This document shows, in pieces, positions 45,298 to 55,189 of a stretch of 64,000 nucleotides of DNA. A program made the position numbers and the translations under genes. Each line of letters begins with the position of its first letter. Positions within the stretch are counted from its first letter, which is position 1. This DNA comes from Alphaproteobacteria bacterium (GTDB lineage Bacteria; Pseudomonadota; Alphaproteobacteria; Rhizobiales; Rhizobiaceae): the NCBI GenBank assembly GCA_018823835.1, contig JAHJHT010000007.1:62001-126000 (forward strand), read 5' to 3'. The notes beneath the pieces are model-generated. The model was not told the DNA's origin. It saw only the letters and a program-made list of their open reading frames with translations, and made no database searches.

Positions 45298-45771
45298 CTA
45301 TTTCAGCGAGGAAATGAGCTCGATCGAGGTCACGGCAACGGCCACGTTCAGGCCGGTCTGTGCCTGCACGCTAAGCGGCTGCAGGGTGAAGGAGTCGCGG
45401 AAACCGCCGGTCAGCAGGTTTGCACCGCCGCCCGTGACGACGCTCGCCTCGGCATTGACGCCGAAGTAGTTTCCGGCCAGCTGGCCCTCGTCATAGTTGC
45501 GGCTGACGGCAAGTACCGCCCACTGCAGCGAGCCCTGGTGGGTCTTGCCGAGGTCGACGCCGAGCTTGGAGATCATGCCGGTGTAATGTTCCCGGCCGCC
45601 GCCGCGCGACGACTTGAAGGTGCAGTCGAGGCCCTTGTTGGAGGTGATGACATAGCCGGTGCCGCCGTCGATGTCGCAGGAAAGCACGCCGAGCTTGATG
45701 TCCGCAGCGCTGGCCGGAGCGGCAAGGGCGGTTGTCAGGAGCGCAGCGGCGACGGCAAATTTCTTGAACAT
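45298..45771 (-). CDS. DUF992 secreted protein, copy 2
   Basis: A 157-residue paralogue of the neighbour: signal KKFAVAAALLTTALAAPASA, then GVLSCDIDGGTGYVITSNKGLDC, GVNAEASVVTGGGANLLTGG and QPLSVQAQTGLNVAVAVTSI. The start ATG 45771 has GAGGGACTATTCC upstream. It is the first gene of the pair. An EcfG-type promoter lies upstream (separate entry). Tandem duplication with divergence is evident. Confidence 0.87.
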   Translation of the reverse strand: MFKKFAVAAALLTTALAAPASAADIKLGVLSCDIDGGTGYVITSNKGLDCTFKSSRGGGREHYTGMISKLGVDLGKTHQGSLQWAVLAVSRNYDEGQLAGNYFGVNAEASVVTGGGANLLTGGFRDSFTLQPLSVQAQTGLNVAVAVTSIELISSLK

Positions 45772-45802
45772 GGAATAGTCCCTCATTGGAATGAACACGC
45801 AC

Positions 45803-45827
45803 AACGATGTTCGGCGGCGAGTGTTCC
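45803..45827 (-). promoter_or_regulatory. EcfG-type promoter for the DUF992 pair
   Basis: On the minus strand: GGAAC, a 16-base spacer, CGTT. The -10 lies 32 bases before the start codon. It matches the alphaproteobacterial general-stress sigma (EcfG/RpoE2) consensus exactly. Confidence 0.65.
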
Positions 45828-45905
45828 ACGCAAACTACGGCAGATCGGTGACGTGGTTATCGGATTTGCACGTGCCGGCATTGCCGGCATGCGGAGCGTG
45901 CAGGG

Positions 45906-46754
45906 CTAGCCGCGGGTGCGGTCGAGCCCATCCTTGGCCGGCTGGTAATTCGGGTCGAGCTGGGCTGCCCGGGCATAGGACTTGGCTGCCCGCGCCTTCT
46001 CGCCGCGCCGCTCGTAGATCAGAGCCTGGTTGGCCCAGCTCTCGGCGACCCGGTCGTCGAGCTTGATCGCCATGTTGAAGTCGGCGAAGGCATTTTCCTC
46101 GTCATTGGTGGCGACGTAGGACAGACCGCGGCCGTTATAGGGCTCGGGCGAATCGGGCGACATCGAGATGGCCGTCGAGAAGTCCTCGATTGCAAACGCA
46201 TGCTGGCCCTGGCTCTGATAGATCAGGCCGCGATTGTGGTAGGCGCGCGCATCGGTGGTGTCGAGCTGGATCGCCTTCTGGAAATCGTTGAAGGCGCGCA
46301 TCGTATCGCCCGCCTTGCGGTAGAGATTGCCGCGGCCGATATAGGCGGCGTCGTAGTTCGGGTTGATCTGGATCGAGCGATTGTAGTCGGCCAGCGCCTG
46401 CGTCTGGTCCCCGGTGAAGCGGTAGATCAGCGCCCGGTTGGCATAGGCCTGGTAGAAATTCGGCCGCAGCTTGATGGCGGTGTCGAAATCCTTCAGCGCC
46501 TCGTTGTACTTGCCGCCGCGGCCATAGGCCGAGCCCCTCACATTGTAGGCTTCAGGATCCTGCGGGTTGCGCGCGATCACGGCCGTCAGCGAGGCGATGT
46601 TCTGCTCGGAGCCCTGCGCGGTGTCGATGGTGGCCAGCTCGCCCGTCGGGCCGCTGCTCTGGCAGGCCGTAAGGGCAAGGCCCGCGGCAAGGACTGCCGC
46701 CATCATCGCGCCGCTCCGCATCGAGAGCCTGCGGTCGCCAGTGGCTGCATTCAT
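45906..46754 (-). CDS. TPR-repeat lipoprotein
   Basis: A 282-residue protein. LALTACQ is a lipobox (Cys 31), and the rest is six TPR repeats of the form AYxxRGxxYxxxGxxxxAxxDFxxAIxLxP. It is a scaffold protein anchored in a membrane, most likely periplasmic, similar to NlpI-type TPR lipoproteins. ATG 46754 has GGGGA upstream. There is no clear operon partner. Confidence 0.85.
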   Translation of the reverse strand: MNAATGDRRLSMRSGAMMAAVLAAGLALTACQSSGPTGELATIDTAQGSEQNIASLTAVIARNPQDPEAYNVRGSAYGRGGKYNEALKDFDTAIKLRPNFYQAYANRALIYRFTGDQTQALADYNRSIQINPNYDAAYIGRGNLYRKAGDTMRAFNDFQKAIQLDTTDARAYHNRGLIYQSQGQHAFAIEDFSTAISMSPDSPEPYNGRGLSYVATNDEENAFADFNMAIKLDDRVAESWANQALIYERRGEKARAAKSYARAAQLDPNYQPAKDGLDRTRG

Positions 46755-46818
46755 TACGAGACTATCCCCTTGCACTGCCAAATTCTTGCCGTCTGCGCCG
46801 CATTCCCTCGCACGCGGC

Positions 46819-46860
46819 GAAAAACGAAAGGTGGCGGCGATTCGCATCGCCCCACCTTCG
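46819..46860 (-). terminator. Terminator after rpsU
   Basis: CGAAAGGTGGCGGCGAT and ATCGCCCCACCTTCG pair with one or two bulges around a TCGC loop, and AAAAA on the far side gives the U-run of the minus-strand transcript. It lies 37 bases after the rpsU stop. Confidence 0.65.
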
Positions 46861-46896
46861 TGGTATTGCCGGAAAAAGACGAAAGATAGGCGATGG

Positions 46897-47157
46897 TTAC
46901 CGCGCCGGGCGGCCTGCGCCTGCTCCGGTTGCCGCCGGACGCGGCGTCATCGGCAGCAATCCCTCGCGCTGCGCGCGCTTGCGGGCCAGCTTGCGGGCGC
47001 GGCGAACGGCCTCGGCCTTTTCGCGGGCGCGCTTTTCGGACGGCTTCTCGTAGTGGCCGCGCATCTTCATTTCGCGGAAGATGCCTTCGCGCTGCATCTT
47101 TTTCTTGAGCGCGCGGAGCGCCTGGTCAACATTGTTGTCGCGGACGAGTACCTGCAC
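46897..47157 (-). CDS. rpsU: 30S ribosomal protein S21
   Basis: An 86-residue basic protein. The N-terminus [23 protein letters not shown] and [22 protein letters not shown] are the S21 core. It helps the small subunit anneal with mRNA. The start is GTG 47157 preceded by AGGAACGCCC. A C-terminal tail of about 18 residues ([18 protein letters not shown]) is longer than in the core S21. It is a single gene followed by a hairpin. Confidence 0.92.
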   Translation of the reverse strand: MQVLVRDNNVDQALRALKKKMQREGIFREMKMRGHYEKPSEKRAREKAEAVRRARKLARKRAQREGLLPMTPRPAATGAGAGRPAR

Positions 47158-47390
47158 GGGCGTTCCTGTTCGTGTTCAAAAGACCAATGGCCAAGCCGTA
47201 TAGGCTAAAGCCCCCGCGGTAGCCTGCACCGCGAATTGCGGCGGCACTTAGCAGAATCGGCGACCGATGTCGAGTGGCAGTTTGCGTGGGCCAGCCCGAT
47301 GCGGTCTTTTGCATTCGACATTGCCGCCCGGCTTGTGTATGCGGCCACTCCCGCCGCTTCGGCGCCCGCCCTCAACCCATGGGATATGTG

Positions 47391-48674
47391 ATGCCCCCGG
47401 CCTTCGGTGGAATTGACTTCGGCACCTCGAACTCGACCGTCGGCATCGTCGCCGACGGGCGGCCGCGCCTCGTTGCGCTGGAGGGCGAGCAGACCACGCT
47501 GCCGAGCGCCGTCTTCTTCAATTTCGAGGATAATGCAACGCGCTTCGGCCGCCGCGCCATCGCCGACTATACCGATCATGCCGAGGGGCGGCTGCTGCGC
47601 GCACTCAAGAGTGTCCTCGGGTCCTCGCTGATCCACGAAAAGACGCGCATCAAGTCGCGCTCGGTGCCGTTTTCCGACATTATCGGAGAATTCATCGGTC
47701 ACCTGAAGTCGAAGCTCGACGCGGCCGTCGGCGAACCGGTCGACAATGTCGTGCTTGGTCGTCCCGTGCATTTCGTCGACGATGATGCCGTGGCCGATGT
47801 CGCGGCGCAGGAGGAGCTCGGCAAGGCCGCGCGCCGCCAGGGCTTCGCGCATATCGAGTTCCAGTACGAGCCGATTGCCGCGGCGCTTGACTATGAGCAG
47901 TCGGTGACGCGAGAGGAACTGGCTCTGATCGTCGACATCGGCGGCGGCACCTCCGACTTCTCGATCGTGCGGGTGTCGCCGGAACGCCGCAATGCCGCGG
48001 ACCGGCGCGAGGACATCCTCGCCAATGCCGGCGTGCATATCGGGGGTACCGACTTCGACCGGCTGCTGTCGCTCGCCAGTGTCATGCGCGATCTCGGTTA
48101 CCTGACGCCGACGCGCGACGGCAAGCGCAACCTGCCCGCCGCCTATTACGTCGACCTCTCGACCTGGCAGCGGATCAACCTCCTCTACACGCCGAAGGCG
48201 ATGTCGGAGCTGCGGCAGATGCGCTACGAGGCGGCCAAGCCGGAACTCGTCGAGCGTCTCATCGACATCGTCACGCACCGACAGGGGCACGCGCTGGCCG
48301 GCGCAGTCGAGCAGGCCAAGATCGACCTCACCGAACAGGCCGAAACCGGTATCAGGCTCGGCCTTTCCGACGGCGAGCTTGCCGTCGCAGTCTCGCGCGC
48401 GCAGTTCGAAAGCGCCGTCGCCGACGCCGTCGGCCGCGTCGCCGACACGGTCCGCGCCATGCTCGCTCAGGCACAGCTGCCGGCGTCGCGCATCGACACG
48501 ATCTTCCTGACCGGCGGGTCGACTGCCGTGCCCGTCTTGAGGACGGCGATGCTCGGCCTGTTCCCGGGCGCCAAGGTCGTGGCCGGCGACCGTTTCGGCA
48601 GCGTCGGGCTCGGCCTCGCGCTCGATGCGGGCCGCAAGTTTGCCGGTACTGAAAGCGTGCGGAAATCGGCCTGA
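47391..48674 (+). CDS. Hsp70-family protein, YegD-like
   Basis: A 427-residue actin-like ATPase. GIDFGTSNSTVGIV (phosphate 1), VDIGGGTSDFSIV (phosphate 2) and FLTGGSTAVPVLR (adenosine) are intact. The conventional substrate-binding domain is absent or reduced, as in YegD. It may act as a specialised chaperone. ATG 47391 has a weak GGGAT site; ATG 47379 is 4 codons upstream. It is not adjacent to dnaJ or grpE. Confidence 0.85.
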   Translation: MPPAFGGIDFGTSNSTVGIVADGRPRLVALEGEQTTLPSAVFFNFEDNATRFGRRAIADYTDHAEGRLLRALKSVLGSSLIHEKTRIKSRSVPFSDIIGEFIGHLKSKLDAAVGEPVDNVVLGRPVHFVDDDAVADVAAQEELGKAARRQGFAHIEFQYEPIAAALDYEQSVTREELALIVDIGGGTSDFSIVRVSPERRNAADRREDILANAGVHIGGTDFDRLLSLASVMRDLGYLTPTRDGKRNLPAAYYVDLSTWQRINLLYTPKAMSELRQMRYEAAKPELVERLIDIVTHRQGHALAGAVEQAKIDLTEQAETGIRLGLSDGELAVAVSRAQFESAVADAVGRVADTVRAMLAQAQLPASRIDTIFLTGGSTAVPVLRTAMLGLFPGAKVVAGDRFGSVGLGLALDAGRKFAGTESVRKSA

Positions 48675-48800
48675 TTGCGCCATGCGGCGTTGCAACTGGT
48701 CCGAGAACTAGCCCGATCTGACACATTCGCGTTGCAGCTTGCGGGTTTAAGGGCAAAAGCGAATATCTGTCACCTGCGCCAGCAGGGCAGGGAGCATGCA

Positions 48801-50012
48801 TTGACCGATACCACTGTCCGTTCGCCGGCGGTTGCCGATGGCACCGTGTTTGCCGTTATCCTGGCCGTCAGCTTCTGCCATTTCATCAACGATGTGATGC
48901 AGTCGCTGCTGTCAGCGCTCTATCCGATGCTGAAGGAAGATTTCCAGCTCGAGTTCTGGCAGATCGGCCTGCTCACCATGGCCTTCATGGTGACGGCTTC
49001 GCTGCTCCAGCCGGCGATCGGCATGTATACCGACCGGCGCCCGATGCCCTATTCGCTGCCCGTCGGCATGACCTCCTCGATGATCGGACTGATCCTGCTC
49101 GCCACCGCGCACAGCTATTTCATGCTGCTCATCGGCGCCGCCTGCATCGGCCTCGGTTCGGCGATCTTCCACCCCGAATCCTCGCGCGTCGCGCGGCTGG
49201 CCTCGGGTGGTCGCTACGGCCTTGCGCAGTCGACCTTCCAGGTCGGCGGCAATTTCGGCCAGGCCATGGGACCGCTGCTCGCCGCCTTCATCGTCGTGCC
49301 CTACGGCCAGGGCAGCGTCGCCTGGTTTGCGCTTGGCGCGCTCGTCGGCATCGTCGTGCTCAGGCAGGTCGGCGCCTGGTACAGCGCGCACCTCAAGACG
49401 GCCCATCTGCGCAAGCCGGCGGCCTCGCGCTTCCCTGGCCTGCCGCGCTCCAAGGTGATCTCGGCGCTTGTCATCCTTGCGCTGCTGACCTTCACCAAGA
49501 ACGGCTATACGGCGGGCATCGCCAGCTACTACACCTTTTTCGTGATCGAGAAGTTCGGCGTCTCGGTGCAGGCCTCGCAGGTCATGCTGTTCCTGTTCCT
49601 CGGCGCTTCGGCGCTGGGCATCCTGCTCGGCGGCCTGTTCGGCGACCGTTTCGGGCCGAAGACGGTGATCTGGTTCTCGATCCTCGGCGTTCTGCCCTTC
49701 ACGCTCGCACTGCCCTATACAAACCTGGTCTGGACCAACGTGCTGGTTGTTCTGATCGGGTTGATCCTGTCGTCCGCCTTTTCCGCGATCGTCGTCTTCG
49801 CGCAGGAACTGGTGCCCGGCCGGGTCGGCATGGTGGCGGGCATCTTCTTCGGTTTCGCCTTCGGCATGGGCGGCATCGCTGCGGCAGTTCTCGGTGTCGT
49901 CGCCGACGCCCGCGGCATCGAGTATGTCTTCCAGATCTGCTCCTACCTGCCGCTGGTCGGGCTGCTGACGATCCTGCTGCCCAGCACCGGCTCGGCGCGG
50001 TCGGCCACATAG
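48801..50012 (+). CDS. MFS transporter, fosmidomycin-resistance (Fsr)-like, TTG start
   Basis: A 403-residue, 12-helix MFS protein. The family-specific N-terminus is VSFCHFINDVMQSLLSALYPMLKEDF, and HPESSRVAR and FGDRFGPKTV follow. TTG 48801 is the best start, with GGGAG 7 bases upstream; there is no ATG or GTG nearby before the first helix. Fsr proteins export fosmidomycin and related compounds. No regulator or resistance gene is adjacent, so the natural substrate is unknown. Confidence 0.83.
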   Translation: MTDTTVRSPAVADGTVFAVILAVSFCHFINDVMQSLLSALYPMLKEDFQLEFWQIGLLTMAFMVTASLLQPAIGMYTDRRPMPYSLPVGMTSSMIGLILLATAHSYFMLLIGAACIGLGSAIFHPESSRVARLASGGRYGLAQSTFQVGGNFGQAMGPLLAAFIVVPYGQGSVAWFALGALVGIVVLRQVGAWYSAHLKTAHLRKPAASRFPGLPRSKVISALVILALLTFTKNGYTAGIASYYTFFVIEKFGVSVQASQVMLFLFLGASALGILLGGLFGDRFGPKTVIWFSILGVLPFTLALPYTNLVWTNVLVVLIGLILSSAFSAIVVFAQELVPGRVGMVAGIFFGFAFGMGGIAAAVLGVVADARGIEYVFQICSYLPLVGLLTILLPSTGSARSAT

Positions 50013-50136
50013 CCGCAGCCCAAAGCGGCAGCCCCCGTCGCAAATAAAGCAAGGGTGACACGGGCTTTTCGCTAGTGGTACATGACGCCCTCGGACGGAC
50101 CGATCCCGTCCCGGCAGTCACGAGGCCAGGGGAAGC

Positions 50137-51390
50137 ATGCGGAAATATTCGGTATTCGCCATCGCCCGCGAAGCGATGCGCGCCCACAAGGGCTGGGACG
50201 AGCAGTGGTCGTCGCCCGAGCCGCGTGCGGAGTACGACGTCATCATCGTCGGCGCCGGCGGCCATGGCCTTGCGACGGCCTATTATCTTGCGAGCCTGCA
50301 CGGCATCACCAATGTGGCGGTGCTGGAAAAGGGCTGGCTCGGCGGCGGCAATACCGGCCGCAACACCACCATCATCCGGTCCAACTACCTCTATGACGAA
50401 TCGGCCGGCATCTACGACCATGCGCTGAAGCTGTGGGACGGGCTGTCGCAGGAGCTCAACTACAACGTCATGTATTCGGCGCGCGGCGTTATGATGCTGG
50501 CGCACAATGTGCACGACGTGCAGGTGCTGAAGCGCCACGTCCACGCAAACCGGCTGAACGGCATCGACAACGAATACCTGACCCGCGAGCAGGCCAAGGA
50601 ATTCTGCCCGCCGCTCAACACCTCGCCCGATGCGCGCTATCCGGTCGTCGGCGCCGCCCTGCAGCGGCGCGGCGGCACTGCCCGCCACGACGCGGTCGCC
50701 TGGGGCTATGCGCGCGGCGCCTCGGCGCGCGGCGTACACATCATCCAGAATTGCGAGGTCACCGGGGTCAAGCGCGCGCCGAACGGTGCGGTCACCGGCG
50801 TCGATACGACGCGCGGCTTCATCGGTGCCAAGAAGGTCGGCGTCGTTGCTGCCGGCCATTCCTCGGTCATCATGAACATGGCCGGCGTGCGCATGCCGCT
50901 CGAATCCTACCCGCTGCAGGCGCTGGTGTCGGAGCCGGTCAAGCCGGTGTTTCCCTGCGTCGTCATGTCGAACACGGTGCACGCCTACATTTCCCAGTCC
51001 GACAAGGGCGAACTGGTCATCGGCGCGGGCACCGACCAGTATATTTCCTACTCGCAGACGGGGGGCCTCCATATCCTCACCCACACGCTCGACGCCATCT
51101 GCGAGATGTTCCCGATGTTCACGCGCATGAAGATGCTGCGCTCGTGGGGCGGCATCGTCGATGTCACGCCGGACCGCTCGCCTATCCTCGCCAAGACGCC
51201 GGTGCCTGGCCTCTACGTCAATTGCGGCTGGGGCACGGGAGGCTTCAAGGCGACGCCGGGTTCGGGACATGTTTTCGCGCACACCATTGCCAATGACGAG
51301 CCGCACAAGATCAACGCTCCCTTCACACTGGAGCGCTTTCGCACCGGGCGCCTGATCGACGAGGCCGCCGCCGCGGCCGTGGCCCACTGA
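50137..51390 (+). CDS. soxB: Sarcosine oxidase beta subunit (SoxB)
   Basis: A 417-residue flavin-binding subunit of heterotetrameric sarcosine oxidase. GAGGHG (about 35) binds FAD, and [15 protein letters not shown] is the conserved active-site loop region. [14 protein letters not shown] closes the FAD site. Oxidative demethylation of sarcosine yields glycine, formaldehyde and H2O2, or 5,10-methylene-THF. Ribosome site AGGGGAAGC. It is the first gene of the operon; the next gene overlaps by ATGA. Confidence 0.94.
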   Translation: MRKYSVFAIAREAMRAHKGWDEQWSSPEPRAEYDVIIVGAGGHGLATAYYLASLHGITNVAVLEKGWLGGGNTGRNTTIIRSNYLYDESAGIYDHALKLWDGLSQELNYNVMYSARGVMMLAHNVHDVQVLKRHVHANRLNGIDNEYLTREQAKEFCPPLNTSPDARYPVVGAALQRRGGTARHDAVAWGYARGASARGVHIIQNCEVTGVKRAPNGAVTGVDTTRGFIGAKKVGVVAAGHSSVIMNMAGVRMPLESYPLQALVSEPVKPVFPCVVMSNTVHAYISQSDKGELVIGAGTDQYISYSQTGGLHILTHTLDAICEMFPMFTRMKMLRSWGGIVDVTPDRSPILAKTPVPGLYVNCGWGTGGFKATPGSGHVFAHTIANDEPHKINAPFTLERFRTGRLIDEAAAAAVAH

Positions 51391-51815
51391 TGCATCTGGC
51401 CGCCGCAACCTTTGCCTTTGCCGCGCCGCTCGCCATCGCCCAGGGCGTACACGGCGACGCGCTGCGTCTTGTCAGCACCTTTCCGGAGCTGGAGATCAAC
51501 CGGGCGACGAGCGAGCACGAATGGCCCTTCTCGGTCGATTCCGGCACGCTGAGCTGCGTCTCGCTCAACGGCAGGGAGATGGTCTTCTTTGCCGAGCCGT
51601 GGCGCGATGACGTGCCGCAGGAGCTCGGCAACATGACGCTGCCGCGCATGGCGGTGGTATCGACCAATCCGCTGGCACTGCTTGCCTCGTTCGAGGACCG
51701 CGCGCTCTATCTGCCTTTCGACACGCTGGAGACACTCGTCGGGCGCCTTGCTCCCTTCGAGGAGATGGGCCTCGCCCTGTGCGACGAGGCTTCGCCCCAG
51801 CCGGACGAGCTCTGA
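51390..51815 (+). CDS. Uncharacterised small protein inserted in sox operon
   Basis: A 141-residue protein whose ATG overlaps the soxB stop, followed by soxD 9 bases later. It is not one of the four usual subunits. A hydrophobic N-terminal 18 residues could be a weak signal. The core EWPFSVDSGTLSCVSLNG resembles a motif seen in secreted DUF2511/YebY-like proteins, with one Cys here and another near residue 132. The tight operon linkage implies a role near sarcosine oxidase, but the family is not firmly identified. Confidence 0.55.
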   Translation: MHLAAATFAFAAPLAIAQGVHGDALRLVSTFPELEINRATSEHEWPFSVDSGTLSCVSLNGREMVFFAEPWRDDVPQELGNMTLPRMAVVSTNPLALLASFEDRALYLPFDTLETLVGRLAPFEEMGLALCDEASPQPDEL

Positions 51816-51824
51816 GGAAAGAAC

Positions 51825-52205
51825 ATGCTTCTCATCCATTGCCCCTATTGCGAGGAAGAGCGTCCGGAACTCGAGTTTCGCAACGCCGGCGAGGCCCATA
51901 TCGCGCGCTCGGCCAGCATTGCCGAGGAGAGCGGTGAGGACTTTGAAAAGTTCTTCTTCATCCGCTCCAACCCCAAGGGCGTGATCTTCGAGCGCTGGCG
52001 CCACGTGCATGGCTGCGCGCGCTTCTTCAACGCGGCGCGCGACACCGTCACCGATCGCTTCATCACCACCTACAGGGCCGGAGCGCCGAAGCCGTCGCTG
52101 CCGAAATCGGCAAGCGGCCCTGCGGCCTATGCCAACCGTCCGCCGGATCAGCTCAACGTCAAGCGCCCGCGCCGCAAGCCGGCCAGCAAGGGAGAGGCGA
52201 AATGA
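51825..52205 (+). CDS. soxD: Sarcosine oxidase delta subunit (SoxD)
   Basis: A 126-residue zinc-binding subunit with HCPYCEEERPELEF at the N-terminus (Cys 6, 9) and RHVHGCARFF (His 60-62, Cys 64) completing the zinc site. The C-terminal 40 residues are basic and Pro/Lys-rich. GAGGAAAGAAC precedes the start. It overlaps soxA by 4 bases. Confidence 0.93.
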   Translation: MLLIHCPYCEEERPELEFRNAGEAHIARSASIAEESGEDFEKFFFIRSNPKGVIFERWRHVHGCARFFNAARDTVTDRFITTYRAGAPKPSLPKSASGPAAYANRPPDQLNVKRPRRKPASKGEAK

Positions 52206-55189
52206 CGGAGAGCTTCCGCATCGCCGGCCGCGGCCGTCTGTCGTCGCGCACCGCCCGCTTCAGCTTCGACGGCAAGCCGTATGCCGGTCTTTCCGGCGAC
52301 ACGCTGGCATCGGCGCTGCTTGCCAATGGCGTGCATTTGGTCGGCCGCTCGTTCAAGTATCATCGGCCGCGCGGCATCCTGTCGGCAGGTGCCGAGGAGC
52401 CCAACGCGCTGGTCTCGGTCGAGCGCGATGCGGCGCGCAAGACGCCCAATGTCCGCGCCACGGTGCAGGAACTCTATGAGGGGCTTTCGGCAAGCTCGCA
52501 GAACCGCTGGCCGTCGCTCGCCTTCGACGTCGGCGAAGTCAACGACGTGGTCTCGCCGATGTTCTCGGCAGGCTTCTACTACAAGACCTTCATGTGGCCG
52601 AAGGCGGCATGGAAGAGCCTCTACGAGCCGGTGATCCGCTCTGCGGCGGGCCTCGGGGTCGCGCCCGACCTTCCGGACCCCGACCATTACGCGGCGCGCT
52701 ACGCGCATTGCGAGGTGCTGGTGCTCGGCGGCGGCGCCGCCGGCATCGCCGCAGCCCTTGCGGCGGCAGAAACCGGCGTTCGCGTCGTCATCTGCGACGA
52801 GCAGGCCGAACTCGGCGGCGCCATGCGCTACGAGGCGGGTGCCGCCATCGACGGCCAGGACGGATGGGCCTGGGCGCAGGCCAGCGTCGCAAAACTCGCG
52901 GCCATGGACAATGTCACCATCCTGCCGCGCACGACCGCTTTCGGCTATTACGCGCAGAACTTCGTCGGACTCGCAGAGCGCGTCACCGAGCATCTCGCCG
53001 ACCCGAAGGGCCTGCCGCGCGAACGGCTGTGGCAGGTGCGCGCCAGACGCGTCATCCTTGCCACCGGCGCCATCGAGCGTCACATGGTGTTCGCAGACAA
53101 CGACCGGCCGGGCGTCATGCTGGCCTCGGCGGCGCGCACCTATCTCAACCATTACGGCGTCGCCGTAGGCCGCAATGTCGGCGTCTACACCGCCAATGAT
53201 TCCGCCTATGCCGCGGCGCTCGACCTGAAGAAGGCTGGCGTCGGCATCGCGGCGATCGTCGACCTGCGCGACAACCCCGCCGGCCCGCTGGTCGACGAGG
53301 CGCGCTCGCTCGGCATCGACATCCATCATGGCCGTGGTGTCGTCGGCGTCGGCGGCAAGCTCCGCGTCTCGTCGATGACCGTGCAGCCCAAGGGCGGGGG
53401 TGCTGCGCGCACCATTCCGGTCGACGCGCTTCTGGTGTCCTCTGGCTGGACCCCGTCGGTGCATCTCTTCTCGCAGTCGCGCGGCAAGGTCGTCTTCGAC
53501 GACGCCACCAAGCGCTTCCTGCCGGGCAATTACGCACAGGACTGCGTCTCCGTTGGCGCCTGCAACGGCACCGACAGCCTCTCTGCGACGCTCGACCAGG
53601 CCTGGGCGGCCGGCGCCAAGGCGGCCAAGGAAGCGGGCGGCAGCGTGGCCAGGGGCACCAAGCCCAAGGTCGAGTCCGGCGAGAATTTTTCGGGCGGCGT
53701 GCTCGGCGCGGGTCCGGGCGCGGGAGCCGACAAGACGGTCAAGGCCTTCGTCGACTTCCAGAACGACGTCACCGCCAAGGACATCCGGCTCGCCGTGCGC
53801 GAGGGCATGCGCTCGATCGAGCACGTCAAGCGCTTCACCACCAACGGCATGGCTACCGACCAGGGCAAGACGTCCAACATGCACGGCCTGGCGATCGCCG
53901 CCGAGACGCTCGGCAAGGACATCCCGGAGGTCGGTCTCACCACCTTCCGCGCGCCCTACACGCCGGTCACCTTCGGCACCATCGTCAACCATGGCCGCGG
54001 TCCCCTGTTCGACCCGACACGGCGCACGGCGACGCATGACTGGGCCCAGAAACACGGCGCCGTGTTCGAGGATGTCGGCCAGTGGAAGCGCGCCTGGTAT
54101 TTCCCGAAGGCGGGCGAGGACATGCACGCCGCGGTCAATCGCGAATGCCGCACGGTGCGCGAGACGGCCGGCCTGTTCGACGCCTCGACGCTCGGCAAGA
54201 TCGAGGTCGTCGGCCCGGACGCGGCAAAGTTCATGGAGCTGCTCTACACCAACCCGTGGGAGAAGCTCGAGCCCGGCCGCTGCCGCTATGGCATCATGCT
54301 GCGCGAGGACGGTTTCATCTATGATGACGGCGTTGTCGGCCGCCTGGCGCCCGACCGGTTTCACGTCACCACCACGACCGGCGGTGCCGCGCGCGTCATG
54401 AACCACATGGAGGACTACCTCCAGACCGAGTTCCCTCAACTGAATGTCTGGTTGACTTCGGTGTCCGAGCAGTGGGCGGTCATCGCCGTGCAGGGCCCGA
54501 ATTCGCGCAAGATCATCGAGCCGCTGGTCGAGGACATCGACCTGTCGGACGAGGCCATGCCGCACATGTCGGTGCGCGAGGGCAAGATCTGCGGCGTGCC
54601 GACAAGGCTTTTCCGCATGTCGTTCACCGGCGACCGCGGCTTCGAGGTCAACGTGCCGGCCGATTACGGCCAGGCCGTCTGGGAAGCGCTGTGGGCAGAG
54701 GGCCAGAAGCATGGCGCCTGCGCCTATGGCACCGAGGCGATGCACGTGCTGCGCGCCGAGAAGGGCTACATCATCGTCGGCCAGGACACGGACGGCACCG
54801 TGACGCCTAACGACGCCGGGCTGGACTGGGCGATCGGCAAGAAGAAGACCGATTTCGTCGGCATTCGCGGCCTCACCCGTCCGGATCTCGTGGCGCCGGG
54901 CCGCAAGCAGCTCGTCGGCCTGAAGACCAAGGACCCGAAGACCGTGCTGGAGGAGGGCGCGCAGATCGTCGCCAACCCGCGGCAACCGATTCCGATGACC
55001 ATGATCGGCCATGTCACCTCGAGCTACTGGTCGGAGAATTGCGGCCGCTCCATCGCGCTGGCGCTGCTGGCAGGCGGCCGCGAGCGCATGGGCGAGACGC
55101 TGTTCGTTCCGATGCCGGAAGGCCCGATCGAGGTCGAGATCTGCTCGCCGGTATTCTTCGACGAGAAGGGAGGCCGCCTCAATGGCTAA
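52202..55189 (+). CDS. soxA: Sarcosine oxidase alpha subunit (SoxA)
   Basis: A 995-residue subunit. GGGAAGIAAALAAAETGVRV (about 178) is the NAD-binding fold; the C-terminal half is an aminomethyltransferase (GcvT-like) domain that binds tetrahydrofolate (VAVQGPNSRK, AEKGYIIVGQDTDGT). The long cysteine-poor central region joins them. It couples oxidation to folate transfer. Coupled to soxD (ATGA) and soxG (overlap). Confidence 0.94.
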   Translation: MTESFRIAGRGRLSSRTARFSFDGKPYAGLSGDTLASALLANGVHLVGRSFKYHRPRGILSAGAEEPNALVSVERDAARKTPNVRATVQELYEGLSASSQNRWPSLAFDVGEVNDVVSPMFSAGFYYKTFMWPKAAWKSLYEPVIRSAAGLGVAPDLPDPDHYAARYAHCEVLVLGGGAAGIAAALAAAETGVRVVICDEQAELGGAMRYEAGAAIDGQDGWAWAQASVAKLAAMDNVTILPRTTAFGYYAQNFVGLAERVTEHLADPKGLPRERLWQVRARRVILATGAIERHMVFADNDRPGVMLASAARTYLNHYGVAVGRNVGVYTANDSAYAAALDLKKAGVGIAAIVDLRDNPAGPLVDEARSLGIDIHHGRGVVGVGGKLRVSSMTVQPKGGGAARTIPVDALLVSSGWTPSVHLFSQSRGKVVFDDATKRFLPGNYAQDCVSVGACNGTDSLSATLDQAWAAGAKAAKEAGGSVARGTKPKVESGENFSGGVLGAGPGAGADKTVKAFVDFQNDVTAKDIRLAVREGMRSIEHVKRFTTNGMATDQGKTSNMHGLAIAAETLGKDIPEVGLTTFRAPYTPVTFGTIVNHGRGPLFDPTRRTATHDWAQKHGAVFEDVGQWKRAWYFPKAGEDMHAAVNRECRTVRETAGLFDASTLGKIEVVGPDAAKFMELLYTNPWEKLEPGRCRYGIMLREDGFIYDDGVVGRLAPDRFHVTTTTGGAARVMNHMEDYLQTEFPQLNVWLTSVSEQWAVIAVQGPNSRKIIEPLVEDIDLSDEAMPHMSVREGKICGVPTRLFRMSFTGDRGFEVNVPADYGQAVWEALWAEGQKHGACAYGTEAMHVLRAEKGYIIVGQDTDGTVTPNDAGLDWAIGKKKTDFVGIRGLTRPDLVAPGRKQLVGLKTKDPKTVLEEGAQIVANPRQPIPMTMIGHVTSSYWSENCGRSIALALLAGGRERMGETLFVPMPEGPIEVEICSPVFFDEKGGRLNG

